A stretch of 64,000 nt of DNA from Frateuria edaphi (lineage in GTDB: Bacteria; Pseudomonadota; Gammaproteobacteria; Xanthomonadales; Rhodanobacteraceae): contig NZ_CP088251.1 of assembly GCF_021117405.1 (NCBI RefSeq), positions 2,418,001 to 2,482,000 on the forward strand. The letters are read 5' to 3'. The notes beneath the pieces are model-generated. The model was not told the DNA's origin. It was given only the letters and a program-made list of their open reading frames with translations, and did not search any database. Shown here piece by piece: positions 16,384 through 25,020 of the stretch (position 1 is the first letter of the stretch; each line of letters opens with the position of its first letter). The translations under genes and the position numbers were made by a program.

Positions 16384-17607
16384 TCACCACACCAGTGCCC
16401 AGCTGCCGTCGGGCTTTTCCTCGACATCGCAACCCATGCGGCCGTATTCGCGGCGCATGGCGGCAAACAACCAGCGCCGGTCCTCCGGCATCGGCGATTG
16501 GATGCGGAAGCCGCGGACGCGCGTCGGCACCAGCGCCAGCTCGCACAGCCGCCCATGCGAGGTCTCCAGCTGCGGGAAATACATCAGGCCCAGGTCGCCG
16601 CGGTATGCCTCGTGGCCGCCGATGCCTTCGTAGTCGTTGAGAAAATCGCCACACCCGTAAAGAACCAGGTGTCCGTGGTGCACTTCGATCGCCTTGGGGT
16701 GGTGCGAGGAATGGCCATGGAGCAAATGCACGCCGGCTTCGTCGATGAGTGCGTGGGCGAACGCGCGCTCCTGCGGGGCCACCTCGTAACCCCAGTTGCC
16801 ACCCCAGTGCAGCGAAAACGCGACCAGGTCGCCTGGCTGCCTGTAATGGGCCAGCTCGGCCGCGATTCGGGCGATCGTCTCCGCGGACAGGTCCGGCAGG
16901 CGCCAGACCCCTGCACGTCTCGCCTCGGCTGACCAATCCTCCGGCACGCCCGCATCACCCGTGGCTGCGGCGAAAACCAGCAGCCGCCTTCCGCCGGGCA
17001 GCGGCAGCACCGCGGGTGCCTGCGCCATTGCAAGTCGCTCGCCGGCACCGGCGACCTCGATCCTCGCCGCCCGCAGCACCGCCAGCGTCTGCGCCAGGCC
17101 CTCGTGACCCCAGTCCAGCACGTGGTTGTTGGCCAGCCCGCAACAGTCCAATCGCGCGGCCGTCAGCACGCCGACGTTGGCCGGGTTCATGCGGTAATTG
17201 ATGCCCTTGGGCCAGGGGCGACCGTGGCGCGTGATGCTGGTTTCCAGGTTGGCGATACGCAGTGCCGGCCGGCGCGCCTTCCACTGTGCGAGCGCCTCGC
17301 CCCAGACGTAATCGGCGTCCACCTTCCGCGGGATCGGGCCACTGGCCCGTTCGGCCAGCGCCACGTACTGGCGCGCGTCGTGCACGTAGTCCTCGTGCAA
17401 GGCCGGATCCGACGGATGGCCCAGGATCTGGTCGATGCCGCGACCGGGCATGACGTCGCCACACAGGAACAGGGTCACCAGCGCTCGACTTCCGTGATCC
17501 GGCGGCCACGTCGCCTTCTCCGCGGGCACGCGACGCACGACCATGCCCCCGACCGCACCCAACGCGATGCGGCTCCATCGCTTGAGGAATGCCCGCCGCC
17601 CTTTCAT
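16384..17607 (-). CDS. CapA family protein (poly-gamma-glutamate biosynthesis-like), Tat signal
   Basis: A 407-residue member of the CapA/PgsA metallophosphatase-like family. Motifs in order: LCGDVMPGRGID (about residue 49), LRIANLETSIT, CCGLANNHVLDWGHEG, VAFSLHWGGNWGYE, and HLLHGHSSHHPKAIEV, together forming the di-metal site of this superfamily. The N-terminus MKGRRAFLKRW followed by a hydrophobic stretch is a twin-arginine (RRxFLK) export signal, so the folded protein is probably exported to the periplasm. CapA proteins take part in poly-gamma-glutamate or related polymer synthesis. The downstream TupA-like ATP-grasp gene fits a shared role in decorating a surface polymer. Its own terminator is not evident. 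Confidence 0.88.
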   Translation of the reverse strand: MKGRRAFLKRWSRIALGAVGGMVVRRVPAEKATWPPDHGSRALVTLFLCGDVMPGRGIDQILGHPSDPALHEDYVHDARQYVALAERASGPIPRKVDADYVWGEALAQWKARRPALRIANLETSITRHGRPWPKGINYRMNPANVGVLTAARLDCCGLANNHVLDWGHEGLAQTLAVLRAARIEVAGAGERLAMAQAPAVLPLPGGRRLLVFAAATGDAGVPEDWSAEARRAGVWRLPDLSAETIARIAAELAHYRQPGDLVAFSLHWGGNWGYEVAPQERAFAHALIDEAGVHLLHGHSSHHPKAIEVHHGHLVLYGCGDFLNDYEGIGGHEAYRGDLGLMYFPQLETSHGRLCELALVPTRVRGFRIQSPMPEDRRWLFAAMRREYGRMGCDVEEKPDGSWALVW

Positions 17608-17643
17608 GGCGGCAGGGTAGATCGCGGTCGGTTATGCCGTGTT

Positions 17644-17670
17644 GAAGGCGGGCCGGGCCGTCCCGCCTTC
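17644..17670 (-). terminator. Hairpin after the M61 peptidase gene
   Basis: A perfect 9-bp stem (17644-17652 with 17662-17670), 9-base loop, located between the stop of the M61 gene (17696) and the start of the CapA gene (17607) on the same strand, so it probably ends the M61 transcript. Confidence 0.55.
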
Positions 17671-17695
17671 GTCCAGGCAACCGTTTGCGCGGCTG

Positions 17696-19666
17696 CTATT
17701 TCGTGCGCGGCGTGATGATCTCGCTCAGGTAATCCGGCGTGCCCTCGATGCGCACCAGGTGCGGATACTGCAAGCCGCCGTGGTAATCCACCGGCACGGT
17801 GCGGTAGCCGCCCTGGAACTTGAGCAGCAGCTTGATAGGCGCCTTGCCGCTCTTTGCGGCGGTAATCGCGTTCTTCAGCACGTCGTTCGAGAAGTCCTTG
17901 CCGTCCACGGCAACGATGGTGGCGCCGGTGCTGACGCCTGCCTTGAAGGCCGGGCCATCCCAGCGCACGTCGTTGATCTGCCCGTGATCGTCCAGCGTCA
18001 GGCCGATCGACCAGGCGAAGTTGTACAGGTGCCGCGGCGACTGCGGCCGGCTGTTGTACTGCTTTTCGTAGTCGCTCGGCTGGTCGGTGTAGACGAGCTT
18101 CCAGCCGGTGCCTTCCAGGCCATCGAGCAGCGGCGGGTCGAGCGTGTCCACGTGCGCGCGCAGGAAGCCCGCCCAGTCGTACGGCGCCACGCCATTCAAT
18201 GCAGCAGCCACGTCGTCGAAGGTGTAAGTCCTGGTCACGAAGCTGCCGTTGTCGACGCCGAAGAACGCGCGCGCGAAGTCGTCCAGCGACTTTTTGTCGT
18301 GGGTCAGCGCGCGCAGCCTGGCGTCCACTTCCAGCCACATCATCTGGCCGGCGCTGTAGTACTCCTCGCTCATCTGCCAGCTGCGATACGGCAGGCCGGT
18401 GCGATGCGCCGCCGTCGGGTCGTTGGTGGTGTCCTCCAGCGTGCGCCAGTGGAAGCCCACGCGGTTGCGGTCGTAGTTGGCGGCCGTCATGGCCAGCGCG
18501 TCGCGGAACTGTCCGGGCGTCCACAGACCGGCGCGCGCGGTAAGCACGTAACCCCAATACTGCGTCTGGCCCTCGTACACCCACAGCAGCGAGTCGCCCA
18601 TCGGCACGTTGAAGTTGGGCGTCCACAGGTCGGCCGGCCGGCGGAATTTGCCGTTCCAGGAATGGGTGTACTCGTGCGCGAGCAGGTCGCGCCCTGGCGC
18701 GGCTTCCTTCCACGCGGTGAAGTAGTCGGCCTCCAGCCCGTTCTCGCTGGACTGGTGATGCTCCAGCCCGTTGCCACCCAACTGGTCCGACAGCGAGAAC
18801 AGGAAGTCGTAGTGGTCGTAGTGGTGCGAGCCGAACAGCGTCGTCGCCTCCGCCACCAGCGCACGATGTCCCTGCACCTGTTCGGGGCTCATCTCCAGAT
18901 ACTTGGGAGCATCCGCGACGACGTCCAGGTGCACCGGCGCGCCCCCCTTCGGCGTGAGATCGACGCGTTTGAAGTACTGGCCCGCGTAGATCGGCGAATC
19001 GACCAGCGTGTTGAACGGCACCGGCTTGAAGGTGGTGGTGTCGCCTCCGGACGAGACCTTCGCCTGGCCCGCTGGCTCCAGCGCGCTGCCGAATTGCCAG
19101 CCGTGCGGCAACGTCACGCTGGGCGCGAAGGTGATGCCACGCGAGAAGTGGCCGGCCGGATACAGCGCCACCTTGTTCCACTCCAGGTCCAGCATGCGGT
19201 CGGTCATTTCGTAGCCGCCATCGCGGCTGGACAGGTACTGGAAATCCGCTTCGATAGAGGACACGCCGGCAGGTACGTCCACGTGGAACGCGTACGCGTC
19301 GTATTCGTCCCGCGTCCACTTGAGCGGCTTGCCACCCGCGCTGAGTTTCAGGCCGGCAAGCATCGCGACCGGGCCGCTCGGGGAGTGGTCGCCGGGAATC
19401 CACTTCGGATACAGCAGCGTCAGCGCACCGGCCTGCACCGGCAGGGTCTCGTGGACGCGGAAGATGCCCTGCCGCGTGTCGCTTGCATCGACGTGGATCG
19501 CAACGGTGCCCGGATAGGGCGTGTCTTGCGGCGGCGGCACGTGGGCGCTCGGGGATTGCCCTGCATTGGCCACGCCGGCCGCAAGGGCGATCGATACGGC
19601 CAGCGCGAGGCGCCACGGACCGCGGTGGGCAGCGACCGATGAACCAGCGAGAGCGACACGGGACAT
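17696..19666 (-). CDS. Exported M61 family glycyl-aminopeptidase-like metallopeptidase with PDZ domain
   Basis: A 656-residue zinc peptidase starting at 19666, with GGAGG 6 bases upstream and a signal peptide ending about residue 35 (AAGVANA). The zinc motif is H331-E332-Y-T-H335 in LLAHEYTHSWNGKFRRP, followed by VYEGQTQYWGYVL with the third ligand Glu, the signature of M61. The N-terminal part is the M61 beta domain (LTLLYPKWIPGDHSPSGPVA). A C-terminal PDZ domain is visible (IGLTLDDHGQINDVRWDGPAF onward through ATIVAVDGKDFS). Such enzymes remove N-terminal Gly or Ala from peptides, here probably in the periplasm. Confidence 0.93.
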   Translation of the reverse strand: MSRVALAGSSVAAHRGPWRLALAVSIALAAGVANAGQSPSAHVPPPQDTPYPGTVAIHVDASDTRQGIFRVHETLPVQAGALTLLYPKWIPGDHSPSGPVAMLAGLKLSAGGKPLKWTRDEYDAYAFHVDVPAGVSSIEADFQYLSSRDGGYEMTDRMLDLEWNKVALYPAGHFSRGITFAPSVTLPHGWQFGSALEPAGQAKVSSGGDTTTFKPVPFNTLVDSPIYAGQYFKRVDLTPKGGAPVHLDVVADAPKYLEMSPEQVQGHRALVAEATTLFGSHHYDHYDFLFSLSDQLGGNGLEHHQSSENGLEADYFTAWKEAAPGRDLLAHEYTHSWNGKFRRPADLWTPNFNVPMGDSLLWVYEGQTQYWGYVLTARAGLWTPGQFRDALAMTAANYDRNRVGFHWRTLEDTTNDPTAAHRTGLPYRSWQMSEEYYSAGQMMWLEVDARLRALTHDKKSLDDFARAFFGVDNGSFVTRTYTFDDVAAALNGVAPYDWAGFLRAHVDTLDPPLLDGLEGTGWKLVYTDQPSDYEKQYNSRPQSPRHLYNFAWSIGLTLDDHGQINDVRWDGPAFKAGVSTGATIVAVDGKDFSNDVLKNAITAAKSGKAPIKLLLKFQGGYRTVPVDYHGGLQYPHLVRIEGTPDYLSEIITPRTK

Positions 19667-19859
19667 GGAAGACCTCCGGCAGGCGTATGGACAGCCCCGG
19701 AACTTAGCAGCAAACGGAGCCGCAGGTTCTTGCCGGCCAATGGCGACGGCTGGCGCATCGACCGTTCGCTTTGCGGTGTATCGCCCAGCGGCTCCCATGG
19801 GATAGGAACCCCTTTATCCGGGGCCCCGTCATGCCCTTGCCGTCCAAGGCGGTAGCCCG

Positions 19860-21380
19860 CTAGCGATGGGCGTCCTGCAGCGCGGGCGGGGCGAGCGTCT
19901 GTTGAGGTAAAGCCGCCAGCGATTCTTCCGCTCGCGGCGCCGCCGCGAGGAAATCTACGCTGCTTTGCGCCAGCGGCGTGGCGAGCGCCTGCAGGATGTC
20001 CACGCCCGCAAACCGCCTGAACGGCGAATCGAGCGCGCCCTGCACGGCAAAAGCGCGCGTGGCGTTCTCGCCCAGCACCACGTGGTCGATGCGGGTAAGC
20101 CCCTGCGCCTGTGCCGCCGTGGCCAATGCACCGGCCACGTTGTTCGACAGCTCGTCTGGCGTGCGCCCACACTTCGCGTCAATCAGATGAACCTTGTCCA
20201 GCGCCTGGCAAAACAGCGGGTGCCCGGGATGGCTGCGGTCGGCCAGACTCGCGGCTTGTAGCTGGATGGCGTCGTCCAGGATGCCAAGCGTCTTCGGGCC
20301 CACACGGCCGTCAGCCTTCAGGCCATGCGCTTGCTGGAACGCGACGACGGCTTGCCGGGTGCTCGGGCCGAAATCGCCATCCGGCTTCAACGCGTGGCCG
20401 TGGGCGTCGGTGATGCCCAACCTGGCGAGATCGGTCTGTAGAAAGGCCACCTCTTCGCCATGGGAGCCCTGGCGGAGGACATGGATCGGCGTCCCCTGGC
20501 CTATGGCTCTCAATCCCGCCTGCAGGTCCTGATCACTGGCAAAGCTCGCGGGATTGAACTCCGCGCTTCCCACTTTGGTTTGGGCGCGGGCAAGCGCGGC
20601 GGCTTTCTCCGGATCACTGTAAGTCTCCAGATAGTGCCCGGCCGTAGCCGCCGCTTTGGCTCCGGCGTAGCTCTTGTTGTGACGTTCGATCTCTTGAGCC
20701 TTTGCCAAGACATCATCGTAATCGCCACCACCGGACAGCACCTCGCGGAACTCGCGCAGTTCGGACGGCCGCTGGTTAGCCGTCTTCATGAGGATGGCAA
20801 CCGTTTCCAGCCGATGGTTCTCAGGGATGTTCCGACCCACCGAATCCAGCATGTCCAGCGCTTGCTGCGTCGCGTTGCGGATCTGTGGGTAGTCGATGTT
20901 TTTGTGGATCCATTTTTTCCCACCTTCGGATCCGGCCCATGCGTTGAAGCTGTCACGCGTGCCGGGATCGATGAAACTCAGCGAGCTACGGTTGCCCTTG
21001 CCATCGCCGTGGGACAGCAATTGCTCGCGAAGCTCCGCCCTGTCTGCAGTGAAGCTCAGGTAATGATCTTCCGCATACTTCGCAGCTTGCGCGATGAGAG
21101 CGTCCACGTAAGTAGTCTCGCCGGGCTTCAAAGGCGCGCTTTCCGTAGCGCCAAGCGGCCATGTCCCACGTTTTCCCAAATCGACCTGGATAGCCCCGAT
21201 CGAGTAGCCACTGTCGGCTGCGACCTCCTCCGTTTTCCCCCAGCGGGGCTCTGCCCCCCGAATGGTGATGCCGGCGATAGCCAGGTGATAGGGTGATGGC
21301 CCACCCTCAGTAGCGCGCCCAACAACGAAATACATGGCGCCTGCGAGCGCATCTACATCGTGCGTGTCCGGTCCTGCCAT
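19860..21380 (-). CDS. XVIPCD-type (Xanthomonadales T4SS) effector with lysozyme-like and peptidoglycan-binding domains
   Basis: A 506-residue protein without a signal peptide. Residues about 15-250 form a lysozyme-like region (SGYSIGAIQVDLGKRG, then helical segments). Residues about 303-365 are a PG_binding_1 repeat (LRQGSHGEEVAFLQTDLARL, DGDFGPSTRQAVVAFQQAHG). Residues about 383-480 match the XVIPCD signal that recruits effectors to VirD4 of the Xanthomonadales bacterial-killing T4SS: SHPGHPLFCQALDKVHLIDA, GLTRIDHVVLG, FAVQGALDSPFRRFAGVD. A Gln-rich tail follows. It would be injected into rival bacteria to attack peptidoglycan. A GGGAG site precedes the ATG at 21380, 43 bases after the stop of a lysozyme-inhibitor-like gene that is its probable immunity partner. 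No secretion apparatus is in this window. Confidence 0.85.
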   Translation of the reverse strand: MAGPDTHDVDALAGAMYFVVGRATEGGPSPYHLAIAGITIRGAEPRWGKTEEVAADSGYSIGAIQVDLGKRGTWPLGATESAPLKPGETTYVDALIAQAAKYAEDHYLSFTADRAELREQLLSHGDGKGNRSSLSFIDPGTRDSFNAWAGSEGGKKWIHKNIDYPQIRNATQQALDMLDSVGRNIPENHRLETVAILMKTANQRPSELREFREVLSGGGDYDDVLAKAQEIERHNKSYAGAKAAATAGHYLETYSDPEKAAALARAQTKVGSAEFNPASFASDQDLQAGLRAIGQGTPIHVLRQGSHGEEVAFLQTDLARLGITDAHGHALKPDGDFGPSTRQAVVAFQQAHGLKADGRVGPKTLGILDDAIQLQAASLADRSHPGHPLFCQALDKVHLIDAKCGRTPDELSNNVAGALATAAQAQGLTRIDHVVLGENATRAFAVQGALDSPFRRFAGVDILQALATPLAQSSVDFLAAAPRAEESLAALPQQTLAPPALQDAHR

Positions 21381-21423
21381 TCCGTTACTCCCTTAACGGA
21401 TCAATCTCAAAAAAGAGCCCGCA

Positions 21424-21867
21424 TTAGAGTTCGTTGGCGAGAGCCAAATACTCGTCCAGCTGGTTTGCCTGCCGACAAAGTGCGAAGGCCTCGTTTTCGG
21501 TCACTTCCAGGTTGCCCATGAGTTCGCTCCCATAAAGCGCACTTTCCACCTGGGAAGTCTTGTCTTGCCATTTCAACCAAGCGCGCTCTGCCTCGATCAC
21601 ATTCTTCTTTCGATCACCGTCGAGTTTGTGCAACAAGGCCTGGTAACTTGCGTTGAGGCGGCGGTCCTGCCGCTCTCGCTCCTGGGACACGCAGTAGGCC
21701 TTGTCGATATCGCTGAACTTTGCCTCGTCGATGCAGGCATAGAAGGCCTCTGTGATTCCCTTCGGCGAATCACGACGGATCCGGTCGCTGGGGCGCTCGA
21801 CCGCTCCTGCACCCGAGGCGCAAGCGAAAAGAGCGAATGCGATGACGGTGGTCCTGATGCGTTCCAT
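21424..21867 (-). CDS. LprI-type lysozyme inhibitor, probable immunity protein for the adjacent effector
   Basis: A 147-residue exported protein with a signal peptide of about 22 residues (MERIRTTVIAFALFACASGA). The mature part carries the DUF1311/LprI pattern: ACIDEAKFSDIDKAYCVSQE, RRLNASYQALLHKL, and VIEAERAWLKWQDKTSQVE, the helix containing the family's conserved Trp. LprI proteins inhibit lysozyme-like enzymes in the periplasm. It is the first gene of a two-gene unit, 43 bases ahead of the XVIPCD effector, the expected place for a protein that protects the producer. A Cys at residue 16 could suggest a lipoprotein, but the residues before it fit a lipobox poorly. Confidence 0.85.
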   Translation of the reverse strand: MERIRTTVIAFALFACASGAGAVERPSDRIRRDSPKGITEAFYACIDEAKFSDIDKAYCVSQERERQDRRLNASYQALLHKLDGDRKKNVIEAERAWLKWQDKTSQVESALYGSELMGNLEVTENEAFALCRQANQLDEYLALANEL

Positions 21868-22099
21868 GGCAACTCCGGGCTTGAGTACGGAAGCGAAGCT
21901 TGCCGCGGCATGCAGCGCCTGTCTGTCGGCCGATGACTACGCCCGGTGACCGGAAGATCAACAGCTGTGAGGCGCCGCCCACTTCCGCTCTCTCCGGCAT
22001 GGGATACCGGCGCATGCCCCGGGGCGCGTGGCTTCCGGCACTGCGACGACCGCGCGCCACCCGTTACCTTGACGCACCCCGAAACTGCGGAAGCGTGCA

Positions 22100-22819
22100 A
22101 TGCGTTGGTGGCTGATTCTTGGTGCCTGGCTGGCCCTGCCGATGGCAGCGATGGCGCAAACCGGGCCGGCGAATGTGGTCGTGCTGGACACGCTGCACCA
22201 GATGCATGCCGAGGTGCCGGCTTACGACAACGCGGCGCTCGGTCGCGCCATCGAACGGCTCAAGCCGGATGTGTTGTGCGTCGAGCTGCAGCCGGACGAT
22301 CTCACTGCCCGGCCGCCGGAAAAGACCAAGCAGGAGTATCCGTCCGTCATCTATCCGCTCATCGATCGCCACCATTTGCGCGTCTACGCGATGGAACCGG
22401 CCGAGCCGCTCTACGACACGCTGCTCGCGCCCTATCGCGCCAGCACCATGGCGTTCAACGAGCGCGAGCCGGCGCAGGCCAAGGCGTTCGGCCAATACGT
22501 CGATGGCTTGTACACGGTGCTCAAGGCGCGCTGGACCTCGCCCGCCGCCGTCAATGACCGCGTCACCGACGACGCGCTGCGCGCCAAGCACGCGCTGCAG
22601 GAGGCGCTGATGGGACCGGCCGAGCACACCGGCTGGGAAGCCTGGAACGGGCATTTCCTGGAGGTCGTCCAGCGCGCGGCACGGGAAAACCCGGGACGGC
22701 GCATCGTCGTACTCGTCGGCGCCGAACACGGTTACTGGCTGCGCGGGCATCTGCGCGACACGCCCGGCGTGATGCGGCTCGACACACCCAAGGCGCTCGA
22801 AGATCCTGCTCCGAATTGA
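22100..22819 (+). CDS. Exported protein, weakly TraB/ChaN-like, function unknown
   Basis: A 239-residue exported protein with a signal peptide of about 19 residues (MRWWLILGAWLALPMAAMA). The mature start VVVLDTLHQMHAEVPAYDNA and LKPDVLCVELQPDDL resemble the opening of TraB/ChaN-like proteins, in which a beta-strand and His are followed by a helix and a (V)E motif. The end (RRIVVLVGAEHGYWLRGHL) supplies a second strand with Glu-His, also typical of that fold. The match is from pattern only. It is divergent from the LprI-type gene (232-base gap), with no obvious functional link. Confidence 0.6.
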   Translation: MRWWLILGAWLALPMAAMAQTGPANVVVLDTLHQMHAEVPAYDNAALGRAIERLKPDVLCVELQPDDLTARPPEKTKQEYPSVIYPLIDRHHLRVYAMEPAEPLYDTLLAPYRASTMAFNEREPAQAKAFGQYVDGLYTVLKARWTSPAAVNDRVTDDALRAKHALQEALMGPAEHTGWEAWNGHFLEVVQRAARENPGRRIVVLVGAEHGYWLRGHLRDTPGVMRLDTPKALEDPAPN

Positions 22820-23031
22820 TCGAGGTCAACATCCGCCGCTCCGCGCCGGCCCATAACCGCTGGTGGAAGAGGGATGGTGCCGGCAGCGCGGCGCGGATGC
22901 GCGCGCGACCCTGCCGAACCATGCCGATGGCAAGCGAGACCCCCGCCCCATCCGCCAGCCGGAGCGCTGCCCTCTTCCACCTCCTCGCTCCCTTGACGCG
23001 ATGCGCCCGACCACCGGTCTCATCACGGCGG

Positions 23032-23598
23032 TCATTCGCGTACCGAAGCCACCACGCCCTGCACCAGCCGGTTCACCGCGATGGCCGTCGGCAGCTCGTC
23101 GTAGGCGCCGGCGGTGGTGACTATGGAAAGGTCCAGCTGCGGCACCACGAACAGCCGTTGCCCACCATTGCCGAAAGCGGCATGCCAGGCGATCGGGCGC
23201 CCATGCCACTGCACCGTGCCGGCCCACCATTGGGCGCCGTAGCGGAAGTCGCTCACGCCGGTGGCCAGCTGCGGCCGCAGCGAGCGTTCGATCCACGCGG
23301 CGGGCACCAGCTGGCGCCCGTGCCATTGGCCGTGGTCGAGCACCAGCCGGCCGATCTTCAGCAGGTCGCGCGGGCGCATGCGCAGGCCGTCCAGCAGCGC
23401 GCGCGACGCCTTCTCGAGCGTGCGATCGTCGAGGCCTTGCGTCGCAGGCGCAGCTACCGGCCAGTCGCCACCCAGCGATGCCGGGACCGGCCCGACGCGA
23501 GGTCCGACCGGGCGCAGCCATGCCGGCCAGGCCAACGCGAACGCCACCAGCACGAGCGCCACGCGCCACGTCCATCGGATGCGGCCACCGTTCGTCAT
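23032..23598 (-). pseudogene. Beta-lactamase-fold serine hydrolase remnant with internal deletion
   Basis: A 188-residue open frame. Residues 12-28 are a membrane anchor, and GDWPVAAPATQGLDDRTLEK (45-64) matches the N-terminus of class C beta-lactamase-like hydrolases. It then passes straight to GLRMRPRDLLKIGRLVLDHG (71-90), WIERSLRPQLATG and WHAAFGNGGQRLFVVPQLDL, the C-terminal third of the same family. The central region with the SxxK and YxN catalytic motifs is missing, so it cannot be an active member. Family members are usually about 350-450 residues. The frame remains open, which suggests an in-frame internal deletion, with the junction near residue 66-71. A GTG/ATG start near 23598 remains plausible; expression is uncertain. 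Confidence 0.72.
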
Positions 23599-23679
23599 GC
23601 AGATCCACCTGCGCAGACCGCGGGTTGCGGCCTGCCCATTCTTCCAGACGCCGGTGGCCGGCGCCTCGCTGCGTTATTG

Positions 23680-23919
23680 CTAGCCGCAGTGACCGCAGCA
23701 GGTGCTTCCGCCGCTGATGTGCACCTCTTTCTCCAGCGGTCTGGCCACGCACCCGATGCCGAGCAGCGCGTCGAGGACCTGGGCGCTGCTCGCGCTGGCC
23801 AGTACTTCCAGTCGACCGCGTCCTGAGTCCAGCACGACCGTGGCGTGGGGATCCAGCGCCTGGACGGCGGTGGTGAGCAAGGCCGCATCGTGGTGGGCGG
23901 TGGACAATTCGAATTGCAT
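23680..23919 (-). CDS. Small HMA-like protein with C-terminal CCGHCG metal-binding tail
   Basis: A 79-residue cytoplasmic protein starting at 23919 with a TTGGAG site 8 bases upstream. It has an alternating beta-alpha-beta pattern like the ferredoxin-like fold of heavy-metal-associated domains (MQFELSTAHHDAALLTTAVQ, ATVVLDSGRGRLEVLASASS, QVLDALLGIGCVARPLEKEV) but lacks the usual N-terminal MxCxxC. Instead the last residues are GGSTCCGHCG, a cluster of three Cys and one His suited to binding copper, zinc or another soft metal. It overlaps nothing and lies 81 bases from the hydrolase remnant. Function unknown. Confidence 0.7.
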   Translation of the reverse strand: MQFELSTAHHDAALLTTAVQALDPHATVVLDSGRGRLEVLASASSAQVLDALLGIGCVARPLEKEVHISGGSTCCGHCG

Positions 23920-24043
23920 CGTGGACTCCAAGGGGGGATCCCGGCAGCTGCCGGCCCACGCATGGTCCGGTCGCGCGCGCTTTCCCGCCTTGATCCCGGT
24001 CAACCGTCCTTTTTCCAGCCGGCTCGAACGTGATGCCGATCCA

Positions 24044-24862
24044 TCAACGCTCGATACGCACCACCAGCGCCTGGATCCGGCCGGTGACCGGGCCGGTGCC
24101 GAACCGCGCGCTCATGGCCGCGGTGGCCGCTTCGGTCGCCGCATCCAGTCGCGAGGCATCGCGGGCCACGATCTCGTTGCGCAATGGCGTGCCCTGGCAG
24201 TACGCCACGGCAGCAATGGCGGGAGTCTCGGCCGTACTTTCGGCGGTGACGGTTTCGATCACGGGCTTCCCGGCAAACCCGGCCTCCGCCAGGTCGCGCG
24301 CGATGTCCGACCTGGAGCCATACCCGTGCGGCAGGCGCTCCAGAAAACGCGGCGGATCGTCGGGAAAGAGCCCGGCAACGGCGTCCTGGATGACCCGCGC
24401 GAAATCGTTGGTTTCGATGCGGTCCCACACGTTGAACAACAGCGTGCCGCCGGGTTGCAGCACCCGCCGCGCCTCGGCAAAGGCGCACGCCCGGTCCGGA
24501 AAGAACATCGCACCGAACTGGCACACCACGGCATCGAAGGACGCATCGGCGAACGGCAACGCCAACGCATCGGCCTGGCGCCAGAGTACGGGCCTGGACG
24601 TCCCCAGCTTCTGCGCCACGGCCAGCATGCTCTCGTTGAGATCCGTGGCGACCAGTTGCACGCCCGGCGACAGGCGCGAGGCCATTTCGCGCGTCACCAC
24701 GCCGGTGCCCGCCGCCAGTTCCAGCACGCTGGCTACAGGCCGCGTCGCAAGCCGGGTCGCGAGATCCAGGGCATACGGCGCAAAGATCAGCGGCACCAGG
24801 AGTTCCTGGTAAAGCGCGGCGATGTCCTGACCGAACCGCCTGTCGTTCCCGGGCATCTGCAT
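24044..24862 (-). CDS. Class I SAM-dependent methyltransferase (UbiE/MenG-like)
   Basis: A 272-residue soluble enzyme starting at 24862 with GGAGGAG upstream. The SAM-binding motif is VLELAAGTGVVTREMA (about residues 46-61), followed by LVATDLNESMLAVAQ (motif II acidic residue) and DALALPFADASFDAVVCQFG (motif IV), then VLQPGGTLLFNVWD. This is the standard Methyltransf_11/25 arrangement. The acceptor is unknown; the C-terminal half (HGYGSRSDIARDLAEAGFAG) is a typical substrate cap. Downstream of a YdeI-like gene on the same strand with a 158-base gap, so co-transcription is uncertain. Confidence 0.88.
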   Translation of the reverse strand: MQMPGNDRRFGQDIAALYQELLVPLIFAPYALDLATRLATRPVASVLELAAGTGVVTREMASRLSPGVQLVATDLNESMLAVAQKLGTSRPVLWRQADALALPFADASFDAVVCQFGAMFFPDRACAFAEARRVLQPGGTLLFNVWDRIETNDFARVIQDAVAGLFPDDPPRFLERLPHGYGSRSDIARDLAEAGFAGKPVIETVTAESTAETPAIAAVAYCQGTPLRNEIVARDASRLDAATEAATAAMSARFGTGPVTGRIQALVVRIER

Positions 24863-25020
24863 GGCGTGCGCTCCTCCGGCCACCGGATGGGCGAAGCCTA
24901 CGCCGTTGCGGAGCAGGTGCAGCAAGGCGAAGCCGCCCGGCACCGTCGAGGTCGCGCTCCCATCGCGTACCGCCCACTGATGGATCCCGGCCAAGACCTC
25001 AGGCACGCGACCGGAATAAC

